Source: Archivesica marissinica
Lineage: Eukaryota; Mollusca; Bivalvia; Venerida; Vesicomyidae
Direction of reading: 5' to 3'
Length of the DNA stretch: 64,000 nt
Assembly: GCA_014843695.1 (NCBI GenBank)
Contig: CM026398.1
Span: 12,161,584 to 12,225,583, forward strand
In this document: positions 54,261 through 64,000 of the stretch, one piece after another
Layout of the letters: each line of letters starts with the position of its first letter
Position numbering within the stretch: position 1 is the stretch's first letter
The notes under the pieces: model-generated
Databases searched by the model: none
What the model saw: the letters and a program-made list of their open reading frames with translations, nothing else
What the model was told of the DNA's origin: nothing
Program-made: the position numbers and the translations under genes

Positions 54261-55398
54261 ACCATTCTTTACCGTTTTCAACTACACACAGCACTCTCCG
54301 ACCATTCTGAACTGTTTTCAATTAGATACAGCACTCTCCGACCATTCTGAACTGTTTTCAATTAGATACAGCACTCTCCGACCATTCTGAACTGTTTTCA
54401 ATTAGATACAGCACTCTCCGACCATTCTGAACTGTTTTCATTAGATACAGCATTATCCGACCATTCTGAACTGTTTTCAATTAGATACAGCACTCTCCGA
54501 CCATTCTGAACTGTTTACAACTACATACAGCACTCTCCGACCATTCTGAACTGTTTACAACTACATACAGCACTCTCCGACCATTCTGAACTGTTTACAA
54601 CTACATACAGCACTCTCCGACCATTCTGAACTGTTTACAACTACATACAGCACTCTCCGACCATTCTGAACTGTTTACAACTACATACAGCACTCTCCGA
54701 CCATTCTGAACTGTTTACAACTACATACAGCACTCTCCGACCATTCTGAACTGTTTTCAACTACATACAGCACTCTCCGACCATTCTGAACTGTTTTCAA
54801 CTACATACAGCACTCTCCGACCATTCTGAACTGTTTACAACTACATACAGCACTCTCCGACCATTCTGAACTGTTTTCAACTACATACAGCACTCTCCGA
54901 CCATTCTGAACTGTTTTCAACTACATACAGCACTCTCCGACCATTCTGAACTGTTTTCAACTACATACAGCACTCTCCGACCATTCTGAACTGTTTTCAA
55001 CTACATACAGCACTCTCCGACCATTCTGAACTGTTTACAACTACATACAGCACTCTCCGACCATTCTGAACTGTTTACAACTACATACAGCACTCTCCGA
55101 CCATTCTGAACTGTTTTCAACTACATACAGCACTCTCCGACCATTCTGAACTGTTTTCAACTACATACAGCACTCTCCGACCATTCTGAACTGTTTTCAA
55201 CTACATACAGCACTCTCCGACCATTCTGAACTGTTTACAACTACATACAGCACTCTCCGACCATTCTGAACTGTTTACAACTACATACAGCACTCTCCGA
55301 CCATTCTGAACTGTTTACAACTACATACAGCACTCTCCGACCATTCTGAACTGTTTACAACTACATACAGCACTCTCCGACCATTCTGAACTGTTTTC
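54261..55398. repeat. 40-bp tandem repeat, about 28 copies with three sub-types
   Basis: The unit is ctccgaccattctgaactgt then tttcaactacatacagcact. The first five or so copies read ttttcaattagatac (one lacks a base and reads cattatcc). Later copies read either tttacaactacatac or ttttcaactacatac, in runs. The first unit (54261) is degenerate and marks the edge. Confidence 0.95.
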
Positions 55399-55647
55399 AC
55401 GTCATCTTCACAAGGTGCACATGATGGTAGTTCTATGAAAATACATCAAGTTCTTTGGAAGATATGGATACGACAGAAAATGTCATTTGAACACTCAACG
55501 TTCCAAGCTTGACGTTGACATGGCTGAAACCTTTGTTCTGCACAATGCCATGCGTGCCATGAAAATGAGTAATTAAAGAGTTATGGACAAGACACACGAA
55601 ATACACATGTCGACACTTTACATTCAACTGTGACCTTGCATGAACAT
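55399..55647. other. Possible dispersed repeat fragment between two arrays
   Basis: The sequence tctatgaaaatacatcaagt then tctttggaagatatgga and gccatgaaaatgagtaattaaag resembles common non-coding elements of molluscs (from memory). A related motif (agtttaatgaaaatccttga then tcagaagatatgga) lies just right of the following array at 59785-59825. Confidence 0.35.
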
Positions 55648-56932
55648 GGTTGGAACATGAGTTCTACATGTGATGGTTGGAACATGAGTTCTACATGTAA
55701 TGGTGTTGGAACATGAGTTCTACATGTGATGGTTGGAACTGTGGAACATGAGTTCTACATGTGATGGTGTTGGAACATGAGTTCTACATGTAATGGTGTT
55801 GGAACATGAGTTCTACATGTAATGGTGTTGGAACATGAGTTCTACATGTAATGGTGTTGGAACATGAGTTATACATGTGATGGTGTTGGAACATGAGTTC
55901 TACATGTGATGGTGTTGGAACATGAGTTCTACATGTGATGGTGTTGGAACATGAGTTCTACATGTGATGGTTGGAACATGAGTTCTACATGTGATGGTGT
56001 TGGAACATGAGTTCTACATGTGATGGTGTTGGAACATGAGTTCTACATGTGATGGTGTTGGAACATGAGTTCTACATGTGATGGTGTTGGAACATGAGTT
56101 CTACATGTAATGGTGTTGGAACATGAGTTATACATGTGATGGTGTTGGAACATGAGTTCTACATGTGATGGTGTTGGAACATGAGTTCTACATGTGATGG
56201 TGTTGGAACATGAGTTCTACATGTGATGGTGTTGGAACATGAGTTCTACATGTGATGGTGTTGGAACATGAGTTCTACATGTGATGGTTGGAACATGAGT
56301 TCTACATGTGATGGTTGGAACAACGGTTGGAACATGAGTTCTACATGTGATGGTGTTGGAACATGAGTTCTACATGTGATGGTGTTGGAACATGAGTTCT
56401 ACATGTGATGGTGTTGGAACATGAGTTCTACATGTGATGGTGTTGGAACATGAGTTCTACATGTAATGGTGTTGGAACATGAGTTCTACATGTGATGGTG
56501 TTGGAACATGAGTTCTACATGTGATGGTTGGAACATGCGTTCTACATGTGATGGTGTTGGAACATGAGTTCTACATGTGATGGTGTTGGAACATGAGTTC
56601 TACATGTGATGGTGTTGGAACATGAGTTCTACATGTAATGGTGTTGGAACATGAGTTCTACATGTGATGGTGTTGGAACATGAGTTCTACATGTAATGGT
56701 GTTGGAACATGAGTTCTACATGTGATGGTTGGAACATGAGTTCTACATGTGATGGTGTTGGAACATGAGTTCTACATGTGATGGTGTTGGAACATGAGTT
56801 CTACATGTGATGGTGTTGGAACACGAGTTCTACATGTGATGGAACATGAGTTCTACATGTGATGGTGTTGGAACATGAGTTCTACATGTGATGGTTAGAA
56901 CATGAGTTCTACATGTGATGGTGTTGGAACAT
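55648..56932. repeat. 29-bp minisatellite array, left of the third gap
   Basis: The unit is gttggaacatgagttctaca then tgtgatggt. Shorter 25-bp units lack gttg (gatggttggaac). Variant bases (tgtaatgg, gttatac, atgcgttc, acacgag, ggttagaac) give each stretch a recognisable barcode. The last roughly 790 bp repeat the barcode of the start of the sequence right of the gap. Confidence 0.95.
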
Positions 56933-57932
56933 NNNNNNNNNNNNNNNNNNNNNNNNNNNNNNNNNNNNNNNNNNNNNNNNNNNNNNNNNNNNNNNNNNNN
57001 NNNNNNNNNNNNNNNNNNNNNNNNNNNNNNNNNNNNNNNNNNNNNNNNNNNNNNNNNNNNNNNNNNNNNNNNNNNNNNNNNNNNNNNNNNNNNNNNNNNN
57101 NNNNNNNNNNNNNNNNNNNNNNNNNNNNNNNNNNNNNNNNNNNNNNNNNNNNNNNNNNNNNNNNNNNNNNNNNNNNNNNNNNNNNNNNNNNNNNNNNNNN
57201 NNNNNNNNNNNNNNNNNNNNNNNNNNNNNNNNNNNNNNNNNNNNNNNNNNNNNNNNNNNNNNNNNNNNNNNNNNNNNNNNNNNNNNNNNNNNNNNNNNNN
57301 NNNNNNNNNNNNNNNNNNNNNNNNNNNNNNNNNNNNNNNNNNNNNNNNNNNNNNNNNNNNNNNNNNNNNNNNNNNNNNNNNNNNNNNNNNNNNNNNNNNN
57401 NNNNNNNNNNNNNNNNNNNNNNNNNNNNNNNNNNNNNNNNNNNNNNNNNNNNNNNNNNNNNNNNNNNNNNNNNNNNNNNNNNNNNNNNNNNNNNNNNNNN
57501 NNNNNNNNNNNNNNNNNNNNNNNNNNNNNNNNNNNNNNNNNNNNNNNNNNNNNNNNNNNNNNNNNNNNNNNNNNNNNNNNNNNNNNNNNNNNNNNNNNNN
57601 NNNNNNNNNNNNNNNNNNNNNNNNNNNNNNNNNNNNNNNNNNNNNNNNNNNNNNNNNNNNNNNNNNNNNNNNNNNNNNNNNNNNNNNNNNNNNNNNNNNN
57701 NNNNNNNNNNNNNNNNNNNNNNNNNNNNNNNNNNNNNNNNNNNNNNNNNNNNNNNNNNNNNNNNNNNNNNNNNNNNNNNNNNNNNNNNNNNNNNNNNNNN
57801 NNNNNNNNNNNNNNNNNNNNNNNNNNNNNNNNNNNNNNNNNNNNNNNNNNNNNNNNNNNNNNNNNNNNNNNNNNNNNNNNNNNNNNNNNNNNNNNNNNNN
57901 NNNNNNNNNNNNNNNNNNNNNNNNNNNNNNNN
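56933..57932. other. Assembly gap of exactly 1000 N inside the 29-bp array
   Basis: A run of 1000 N. Because the two flanks overlap each other in sequence, the gap is probably not real (see findings). Confidence 0.99.
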
Positions 57933-59750
57933 GTTGGAACATGAGTTCTACATGTGATGGTGTTGGAACATGAGTTCTACATGTGATGGTGTTGGAACAT
58001 GAGTTCTACATGTGATGGTGTTGGAACATGAGTTCTACATGTGATGGTGTTGGAACATGAGTTCTACATGTGATGGTTGGAACATGAGTTCTACATGTGA
58101 TGGTTGGAACATGAGTTCTACATGTGATGGTGTTGGAACATGAGTTCTACATGTGATGGTGTTGGAACATGAGTTCTACATGTGATGGTGTTGGAACATG
58201 AGTTCTACATGTGATGGTGTTGGAACATGAGTTCTACATGTGATGGTGTTGGAACATGAGTTCTACATGTAATGGTGTTGGAACATGAGTTCTACATGTG
58301 ATGGTGTTGGAACATGAGTTCTACATGTGATGGTTGGAACATGCGTTCTACATGTGATGGTGTTGGAACATGAGTTCTACATGTGATGGTGTTGGAACAT
58401 GAGTTCTACATGTGATGGTGTTGGAACATGAGTTCTACATGTAATGGTGTTGGAACATGAGTTCTACATGTGATGGTGTTGGAACATGAGTTCTACATGT
58501 AATGGTGTTGGAACATGAGTTCTACATGTGATGGTTGGAACATGAGTTCTACATGTGATGGTGTTGGAACATGAGTTCTACATGTGATGGTGTTGGAACA
58601 TGAGTTCTACATGTGATGGTGTTGGAACACGAGTTCTACATGTGATGGAACATGAGTTCTACATGTGATGGTGTTGGAACATGAGTTCTACATGTGATGG
58701 TTAGAACATGAGTTCTACATGTGATGGTGTTGGAACATGAGTTCTACATGTGATGGTGTTGGAACATGAGTTCTACATGTGATGGTGTTGGAACATGAGT
58801 TCTACATGTGATGGTGTTGGAACATGAGTTATACATGTGATGGTGTTGGAACATGAGTTCTACATGTGATGGTGTTGGAACATGAGTTATACATGTGATG
58901 GTGTTGGAACATGAGTTATACATGTGATGGTGTTGGAACATGAGTTCTACATGTGATGGTGTTGGAACATGAGTTCTACATGTGATGGTTGGAACATGAG
59001 TTCTACATGTGATGGTTGGAACATGAGTTCTACATGTGATGGTGTTGGAACATGAGTTCTACATGTGATGGTTGGAACATGAGTTCTACATGTGATGGTT
59101 GGAACATGAGTTCTACATGTGATGGTGTTGGAACATGAGTTCTACATGTGATGGTGTTGGAACATGAGTTCTACATGTGATGGTGTTGGAACATGAGTTC
59201 TACATGTAATGGTGTTGGAACATGAGTTCTACATGTGATGGTGTTGGAACATGAGTTATACATGTGATGGTGTTGGAACATGAGTTCTACATGTAATGGT
59301 GTTGGAACATGAGTTATACATGTGATGGTGTTGGAACATGAGTTCTACATGTGATGGTTGGAACATGAGTTCTACATGTGATGGTTGGAACATGAGTTCT
59401 ACATGTGATGGTGTTGGAACATGAGTTCTACATGTGATGGTTGGAACATGAGTTCTACATGTGATGGTTGGAACATGAGTTCTACATGTGATGGTGTTGG
59501 AACATGAGTTCTACATGTGATGGTGTTGGAACATGAGTTCTACATGTGATGGTGTTGGAACATGAGTTCTACATGTGATGGTGTTGGAACATGAGTTCTA
59601 CATGTAATGGTGTTGGAACATGAGTTCTACATGTGATGGTGTTGGAACATGAGTTCTACATGTGATGGTTGGAACATGAGTTCTACATGTGATGGTGTTG
59701 GAACATGAGTTCTACATGTGATGGTTGGAACATGAGTTCTACATGTGATG
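57933..59750. repeat. 29-bp minisatellite array, right of the third gap
   Basis: The same unit as at 55648. Bases 57933 to about 58738 carry the same order of variant units as 56144-56932. Beyond 58738 the order is new, with gttatacatg units grouped near 58830-58920 and 59250-59330. The array ends at about 59750, where acatgtgatg runs into tcttgatgagg. Confidence 0.95.
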
Positions 59751-60174
59751 TCTTGATGAGGTGAACCGTTTGATCAATTGATACAAGTTTAATGAAAATC
59801 CTTGATTGAATTCAGAAGATATGGACCAGACAAGATATATATACATGTATATAGCCATCACATAATTCGTATCTATGGATATAATTATCTGGACAGTCAC
59901 ACTATTCGTATGCATTGTATATTGGATTCAAAATACAGTAGACTATTTAATCGAAGATCAATTTATTACTACACCATTGTTACATCAGTTATGTTGTTGA
60001 CATGTACATTTTATGTGCTGCATTTAGTAAATATTAGATACAATATTACAGTGGGTTTTTCATCATCTCACGGCTATAACAGACAATGACAACTTAGAAA
60101 ATGATTTATTATGGGACAAATGTAAGACAAGCAAGGATCTACGAAAAACATCATCTTGGGAAATATTTCCAATA
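59751..60174. other. Unique intronic stretch
   Basis: AT-rich. The first 80 bases may belong to the dispersed repeat described at 55399. No exon was seen. Confidence 0.45.
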
Positions 60175-60241
60175 TCCGCTATGTCAAACATCGGTTATGT
60201 CGAAGTATTTTGTTTGATACAACAGAATTTGACATAACGGA
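60175..60241. repeat. Short inverted-repeat element, 67 bp
   Basis: The arms tccgctatgtcaaa (60175-60188) and tttgacataacgga (60228-60241) are inverted copies with one mismatch, around a 39-base centre that again contains tatgtcg. It could be a remnant of a miniature DNA transposon or a simple hairpin. It lies about 300 bp downstream of the CPEB exon at 60538 in the direction of transcription. Confidence 0.5.
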
Positions 60242-60537
60242 TGTAGACTGTATATATGCTTGTTCCATGATGCATCGCTTTGGTTTTTATGAAACCCTGG
60301 TGTGTTGGCAGCAATAGCAGTTTGAAATCATTAATACGTGTTCATGAAATAGCAGTCGTGACCACACGTAATAACACAGACATCCACGACCAGACCTGTC
60401 ATTCAAAATTGTGAGCAAAGATTTGTACTATATATATACAAATCTGAAGTTTCTTTTTTTGTTCAGTATATAATATATGGAGAATGGACAACAATCCAAT
60501 AATGGACAAATATTGTCCTAAAAAATACACTAGGTAC

Positions 60538-60646
60538 CTTTGATCTGATTAGCCTGATCAGCCATGTTAGTTGTTCTCATTATGTCCAGCAGCTGGTTCT
60601 CAAAATTGGTGAACTTCATCGTGTCTGAGGAGGAACCAGTTCGTTC
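60538..60646 (-). CDS. CPEB2/3/4: CPEB2/3/4-type protein, exon upstream of RRM1 (partial)
   Basis: A 109-bp internal exon. On the minus strand the acceptor is tttgtttttcag|GAACGA, with a strong pyrimidine tract, and the donor is ATCAAAG|gtacct. It starts at a codon boundary and ends with one extra base G. The peptide starts ERTGSSSDTMKF and continues TNFENQLLDIMRTTNMADQ and ANQIK. In vertebrate CPEB4 the corresponding segment is of the type DRPRTFD...LESSLIDIMRAEN...IKG, just before the alternatively spliced part and the RRM1 linker; the match at LLDIMR and IK(G) and the correct order relative to the exon at 44392 support the call. The segment is in the N-terminal, largely disordered part of the protein. 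The N-terminal exons lie to the right of the window. Confidence 0.85.
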
Positions 60647-61189
60647 CTGAAAAACAAATGAAAGTATATAGATTTTTTAGCACACAGAATTGAACAAAAG
60701 GAAAAGAAAATGATCAAAATATGTCTGGTCCAGTCATGCAAATATTTCCAATATTTATATTCAGGGCCAGCAAACAACGTCATGTCAACTCCAGCTAACC
60801 ATACATGTGATCAAAGATTGTAACCCAGGAGAGATGCAACCAACTGCGCGAACAAATGTTTGATATTACAGTAGTTCACATGACATTGAAGGTCAGTTTC
60901 AAGGTTATGGGGTATGTTGTCTTATTTGAAATGTCATAAATTATTAGTTTCCTATACACTACTTATCCGATTGTTTTTGCATATTCTGCTCTGCTGCTGT
61001 GGGAAAATATGACGTAATACGAACCAAAGCCCCAGGCATTATAATTGCTCAGACAAAACAGCAATTAACTGTCATAAAATATGTTCACTTGGAGGTGCTC
61101 CGACTGCCGATAATTTACCTATAACTTATAAGACAACGCATCAATGATAAGTTTTTATTTAATCATCCGGAAATTGATGTTATTGAGAC
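60647..61189. other. Unique intronic stretch upstream of the CPEB exon
   Basis: AT-rich sequence that includes the acceptor polypyrimidine tract of the exon at 60646. No further exon was recognised. Degenerate 21-bp units begin at about 61178. Confidence 0.5.
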
Positions 61190-62061
61190 AAGGTGTGTCA
61201 AGGTGTGTTATTGAGACTACAAGGTTTCTTATTGAGACTACAAGGTGTGTTATTGAGACTACAAGGTGTGTTATTGAGACTACAAGGTTTCTTATTGAGA
61301 CTACAAGGTGTGTTATTGAGACTACAAGGTTTCTTATTGAGACTACAAGGTTTCTTATTGAGACTACAAGGTGTGTTATTGGTGTGTTATTGAGACTACA
61401 AGGTGTGTTATCGAGACTACAAGGTGTGTTATTGAGACTACAAGGTTTCTTATTGAGACTACAAGGTGTGTTATTGAGACTACAAGGTTTCTTATCGAGA
61501 CTACAAGGTGTGTTATTGAGACTACAAGGTTTCTTATTGAGACTACAAGGTGTGTTATTGAGACTACAAGGTTTCTTATTGAGACTACAAGGTGTGTTAT
61601 TGAGACTACAAGGTGTGTTATTGAGACTACAAGGTGTGTTATTGAGACTACAAGGTGTGTTATTGAGACTACAAGGTTTCTTATTGAGACTACAAGGTTT
61701 CTTATTGAGACTACAAGGTGTGTTATTGAGACTACAAGGTGTGTTATTGAGACTACAAGGTTTCTTATTGAGACTACAAGGTTTCTTATTGAGACTACAA
61801 GGTGTGTTATTGAGACTACAAGGTTTCTTATTGAGACTACAAGGTTTCTTATTGAGACTACAAGGTGTGTTATTGAGACTACAAGGTGTGTTATTGAGAC
61901 TACAAGGTGTGTTATTGAGACTACACGGTGTGTTATTGAGACTACAAGGTGTGTTATTGAGACTACAAGGTGTGTTATTGAGACTACAAGGTGTGTTATT
62001 GAGACTACAAGGTGTGTTATTGAGACTACAAGGTTTCTTATTGAGACTACAAGGTGTGTTG
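61190..62061. repeat. 21-bp two-flavour minisatellite, about 41 copies
   Basis: Units are either aaggtgtgttattgagacta+c or aaggtttcttattgagacta+c, differing at three or four bases. The two flavours are mixed without a fixed alternation. A few units have atcgag. Because the period is 21, one plus-strand phase stays open for over 300 codons and reads as a heptad, LLRLQGV or LLRLQGF; another reads VIETTRC or LIETTRF. No start context, splice sites or conservation supports coding, and the direction is opposite to CPEB. Confidence 0.95.
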
Positions 62062-62111
62062 TGAATTGAAAAATAAAGATGATAAGTAGTGCAGATATTC
62101 TATTGGAACTA

Positions 62112-62228
62112 TATGTCTATCTTACTTTGATGTTGAACCCCTCGCAGGATATGTCTATCTTACTTTAATGTTGAACCCCTCGCAGGATATGTCTATCTTA
62201 CTTTGATGTTGAACCCCTCGTGGGATAT
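62112..62228. repeat. 38-bp tandem repeat, 3 copies
   Basis: Units at 62112, 62150 and 62188 of tatgtctatcttactttgat then gttgaacccctcgcagga. The second has ttaatg and the third tcgtggga. Confidence 0.92.
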
Positions 62229-62448
62229 GTTGGGTTACACGTAATACAGGCTTGAATACATGTAGCATACAGGCCTCGAGGTAACCAGCAGGACTACCAG
62301 ATTTAAAAATAAGGTGGTCCTTGTCAAATCTAGGTAGTCCTCGTTTTCCTCAAAAACTTTGATGTCGGCATTGAATTCCAATACCACTCGATTGTTGAAT
62401 TGGTTATTTGTTAAAATAAAAGACAGGTAAATGACACATGACAGCAGA

Positions 62449-62722
62449 TGGATCTGTAAATCAGTGGTTAACACGCTGAATTGGTAATCTAGGGATCGCA
62501 GGTTTGACCCCCCCTGCCTAACCCTAATAAAATTTATAGTCTTTCAGATGGGACTTTAAACCGAGGTCTTGTGTCAGTGCTGTACACTGTGCACGTAAAA
62601 GAACCAGAGGAGACTCTGTCTGTATCATTGCACTATCCTCCAAAAATCTAAAATGGCTCCTCAGAAGGCGTCACTCATATGGGCAACTGGTAGCGACAAT
62701 AAATAAAAGTAAAACACACACA
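62449..62722 (+). mobile_element. tRNA-derived SINE (threonine-like head), third copy
   Basis: The head is tggatctgtaaatcagtgg with tggttaacacg (A box), then ttggtaatc and ggtttgaccccccc (a B box with a c-to-t change). It is followed by gtgtcagtgctgtacactgt, gtgcacgtaaaagaaccaga, ctgtctgtatcattgcac and the 3' end ggtagcgacaataaataaa. The copies at 21511 (minus) and 21801 (plus) share this order. The altered B box suggests it is no longer an efficient promoter. Confidence 0.85.
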
Positions 62723-63209
62723 AGAAACAGCAGATTTGAGCCATGAACACTAATCAAGAAGAAGCCATTTCAGTATGTTACCTGCAACATGTTACCTAAA
62801 TGTAACTATATATTGTACCTTATTGTGGGACAAAATATGTTACAAATGAGCTACCAATCTAACTAACAAAGGAGTGAAACTATGAAAGGGCAGGCTGTGC
62901 AAATGAACTAGATGAACACCAATATTTATAACAGTACAAATGTGCATGTATAAATTGTTCAATTATTACAATAAATCCACCCCTGGGGGAAATTATTTGG
63001 CAATGATTCCTCTAAATTCCAAAGTTTCTAACTCTGGGTTATTCAACAGATGTTAATCATTGAGAAGCCTCAAACATGCACTTGCAATTTGGCACACTAT
63101 TGGAATTCTCTTCATACCATGGCAAAGAATCTACATAGAGTTCACGGCTTTTATGCCACAGACAACAATTACAATGTAGTTGCAATTTTGCAACATGACC
63201 ACACAGTCC
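62723..63209. other. Unique stretch, nothing recognised
   Basis: AT-rich sequence with short frames only. No exon of the upstream CPEB region was identified. Confidence 0.5.
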
Positions 63210-63815
63210 CAGGGGGCAACATGGGCAAAATATTAGCCCTAGAGACCGTGATTTTGCTCCTTCGGGGCAACATTTCGACCTAAAACAATTTCATACAAAA
63301 TATTTTCCAGTAAACTAAACTGGCCATTGGAAATGACTTCTTTTCAAATGTTGTATTTAAGGGTCATATTGTGTGTTTTAACCAAACATGTAATTTGCTG
63401 ACATTTATTAAATAATAACTTGTACAATCGCACAGTTTCGAACTTCTCCAAAATATTGTGATCTAGAATGCCCCACCCCCAAATCCTACACATCAAAGCT
63501 ACACCAAACTCCTATCATAGATGTACATGTATTATTATTAATACATGCATGTGTATTGGTGTACAAACAGGACTCCTTCTAGAGGATGATTTGGGTGAAA
63601 TAGTCGCCCTAGGGACCCCGACTTCGCTCCCTGGTTTTTTACAATTTTCAGACAAAATGTTGTCCAGTAAGATACACCCATTATAAAGTAGTCCTTCTAT
63701 TCAAATGTTGTATTTAATGGTCATACTATTTTGTTGACATTTATTAAATAACACCATTTAAGGACGCGTGTTCTTACTTTGAACACCAAAATATTCTGAC
63801 CTAGAATGAGCCATG
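63210..63815. repeat. Diverged duplication of about 200-270 bp, two copies
   Basis: Copy 1 starts at about 63210 and copy 2 at about 63590. Shared landmarks in the same order are ccctagagacc/ccctagggacc, ttgctcc/cgctcc, attttccagtaa/gttgtccagtaa, caaatgttgtatttaa, ggtcata, tgacatttattaaataa, and ccaaaatattgtgatctaga/ccaaaatattctgacctaga. This may be two copies of a dispersed element or one old local duplication. No intact open frame spans either copy. Confidence 0.6.
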
Positions 63816-64000
63816 GCACATAAGTGAATAAAAGTAAGTATTTGGAACTAAGGAAACACAGATCCAACCAACCATCCACCAATATCACTAGTAATTGCTG
63901 GGTATACATATTAGGGATGGGACCCTATTTCGATATTCGAATATATAAAAAGAAAGTTATTTTCAGTGTTTGTTTTAAATTGGTTATGTCTAGTTATTTC

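Larger units (their letters stand above)
44572..60537 (-). other. CPEB intron, 15,966 bp as assembled, packed with minisatellites
   Basis: This is the interval between the donor of the exon at 60538 (CAAAG|gtacct) and the acceptor of the exon at 44571. The phases match: one base G on the left plus GA on the right makes a glycine codon. In vertebrate CPEB2/3/4 genes the same place in the protein holds two short alternatively used exons, of 17 and 8 codons (established knowledge). I did not recognise either here. The interval carries at least a dozen distinct tandem arrays and one 1000-N gap, so the real length is uncertain. Confidence 0.8.

Noticed and set aside
44572..60537. HDV-like self-cleaving ribozyme in the CPEB intron, by analogy with the mammalian CPEB3 intron
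   Set aside because: No double-pseudoknot pattern could be recognised by eye, and the mammalian element is not expected outside mammals. A covariance search would be needed to exclude it.
61144..62064. Leucine-heptad protein (LLRLQGV repeats)
   Set aside because: The 21-bp period alone produces the heptad. There is no splice site, promoter or conserved flank, and other phases are open too.

Overview
The window looks like nuclear DNA from a marine invertebrate, most likely a mollusc and perhaps a bivalve. Three things point that way. There are two minus-strand exons of a metazoan CPEB2/3/4 (Orb2-type) gene with normal GT-AG splice sites. There are several tRNA-derived SINE copies of kinds I associate with molluscan genomes (from memory, not searched). 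The intergenic and intronic DNA is full of minisatellites. I see no bacterial, phage or CRISPR content. Nearly every long open frame is an artefact: many repeat units carry no stop codon in any phase of one strand, so an array stays open however long it grows.

The only supported protein-coding sequence is CPEB on the minus strand. The upstream exon (60538-60646) carries a conserved segment ending in LLDIMR. The downstream exon (44392-44571) carries the acidic linker and the start of RRM1 (RKVFVGGLPPDIDE). The exon phases fit, so they join across an intron of about 16 kb (44572-60537). The next coding exon, the rest of RRM1, is not visible at lower coordinates, so the following intron appears to run at least 44 kb to the left edge. 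If the assembly is right, the whole window is the inside of one CPEB gene, and its introns hold almost all of the repeats.

Layout, left to right. 1-1524: 37-bp array. 1525-13338: 40-bp satellite with higher-order duplications. 13339-13628: 54-bp array. 13.6-15.2 kb: mostly unique sequence with a SINE. 15208-18643: 23/25-bp array, then a 1000-N gap. 19644-24169: a 63-bp and a 36-bp array plus a cluster of SINEs, two of them head to head. 24170-35471: 37-bp satellite, then a 1000-N gap. 36472-42240: 40/51-bp satellite. 42776-43556: 29-bp array. The CPEB intron (44.6-60.5 kb) contains at least a dozen different minisatellites (units of 9 to 47 bp), a MITE-like element and a third 1000-N gap. 60.6-64 kb: a 21-bp two-flavour array, another SINE and a diverged duplication.

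The three N blocks are each exactly 1000 bases, so they are placeholders and not measured gaps. The sequences on either side of the third gap overlap each other end to end, which suggests that no sequence is missing there and that the array has been duplicated by the assembly. Repeat borders were read by eye and are good to roughly one unit; copy numbers are array length divided by unit length.
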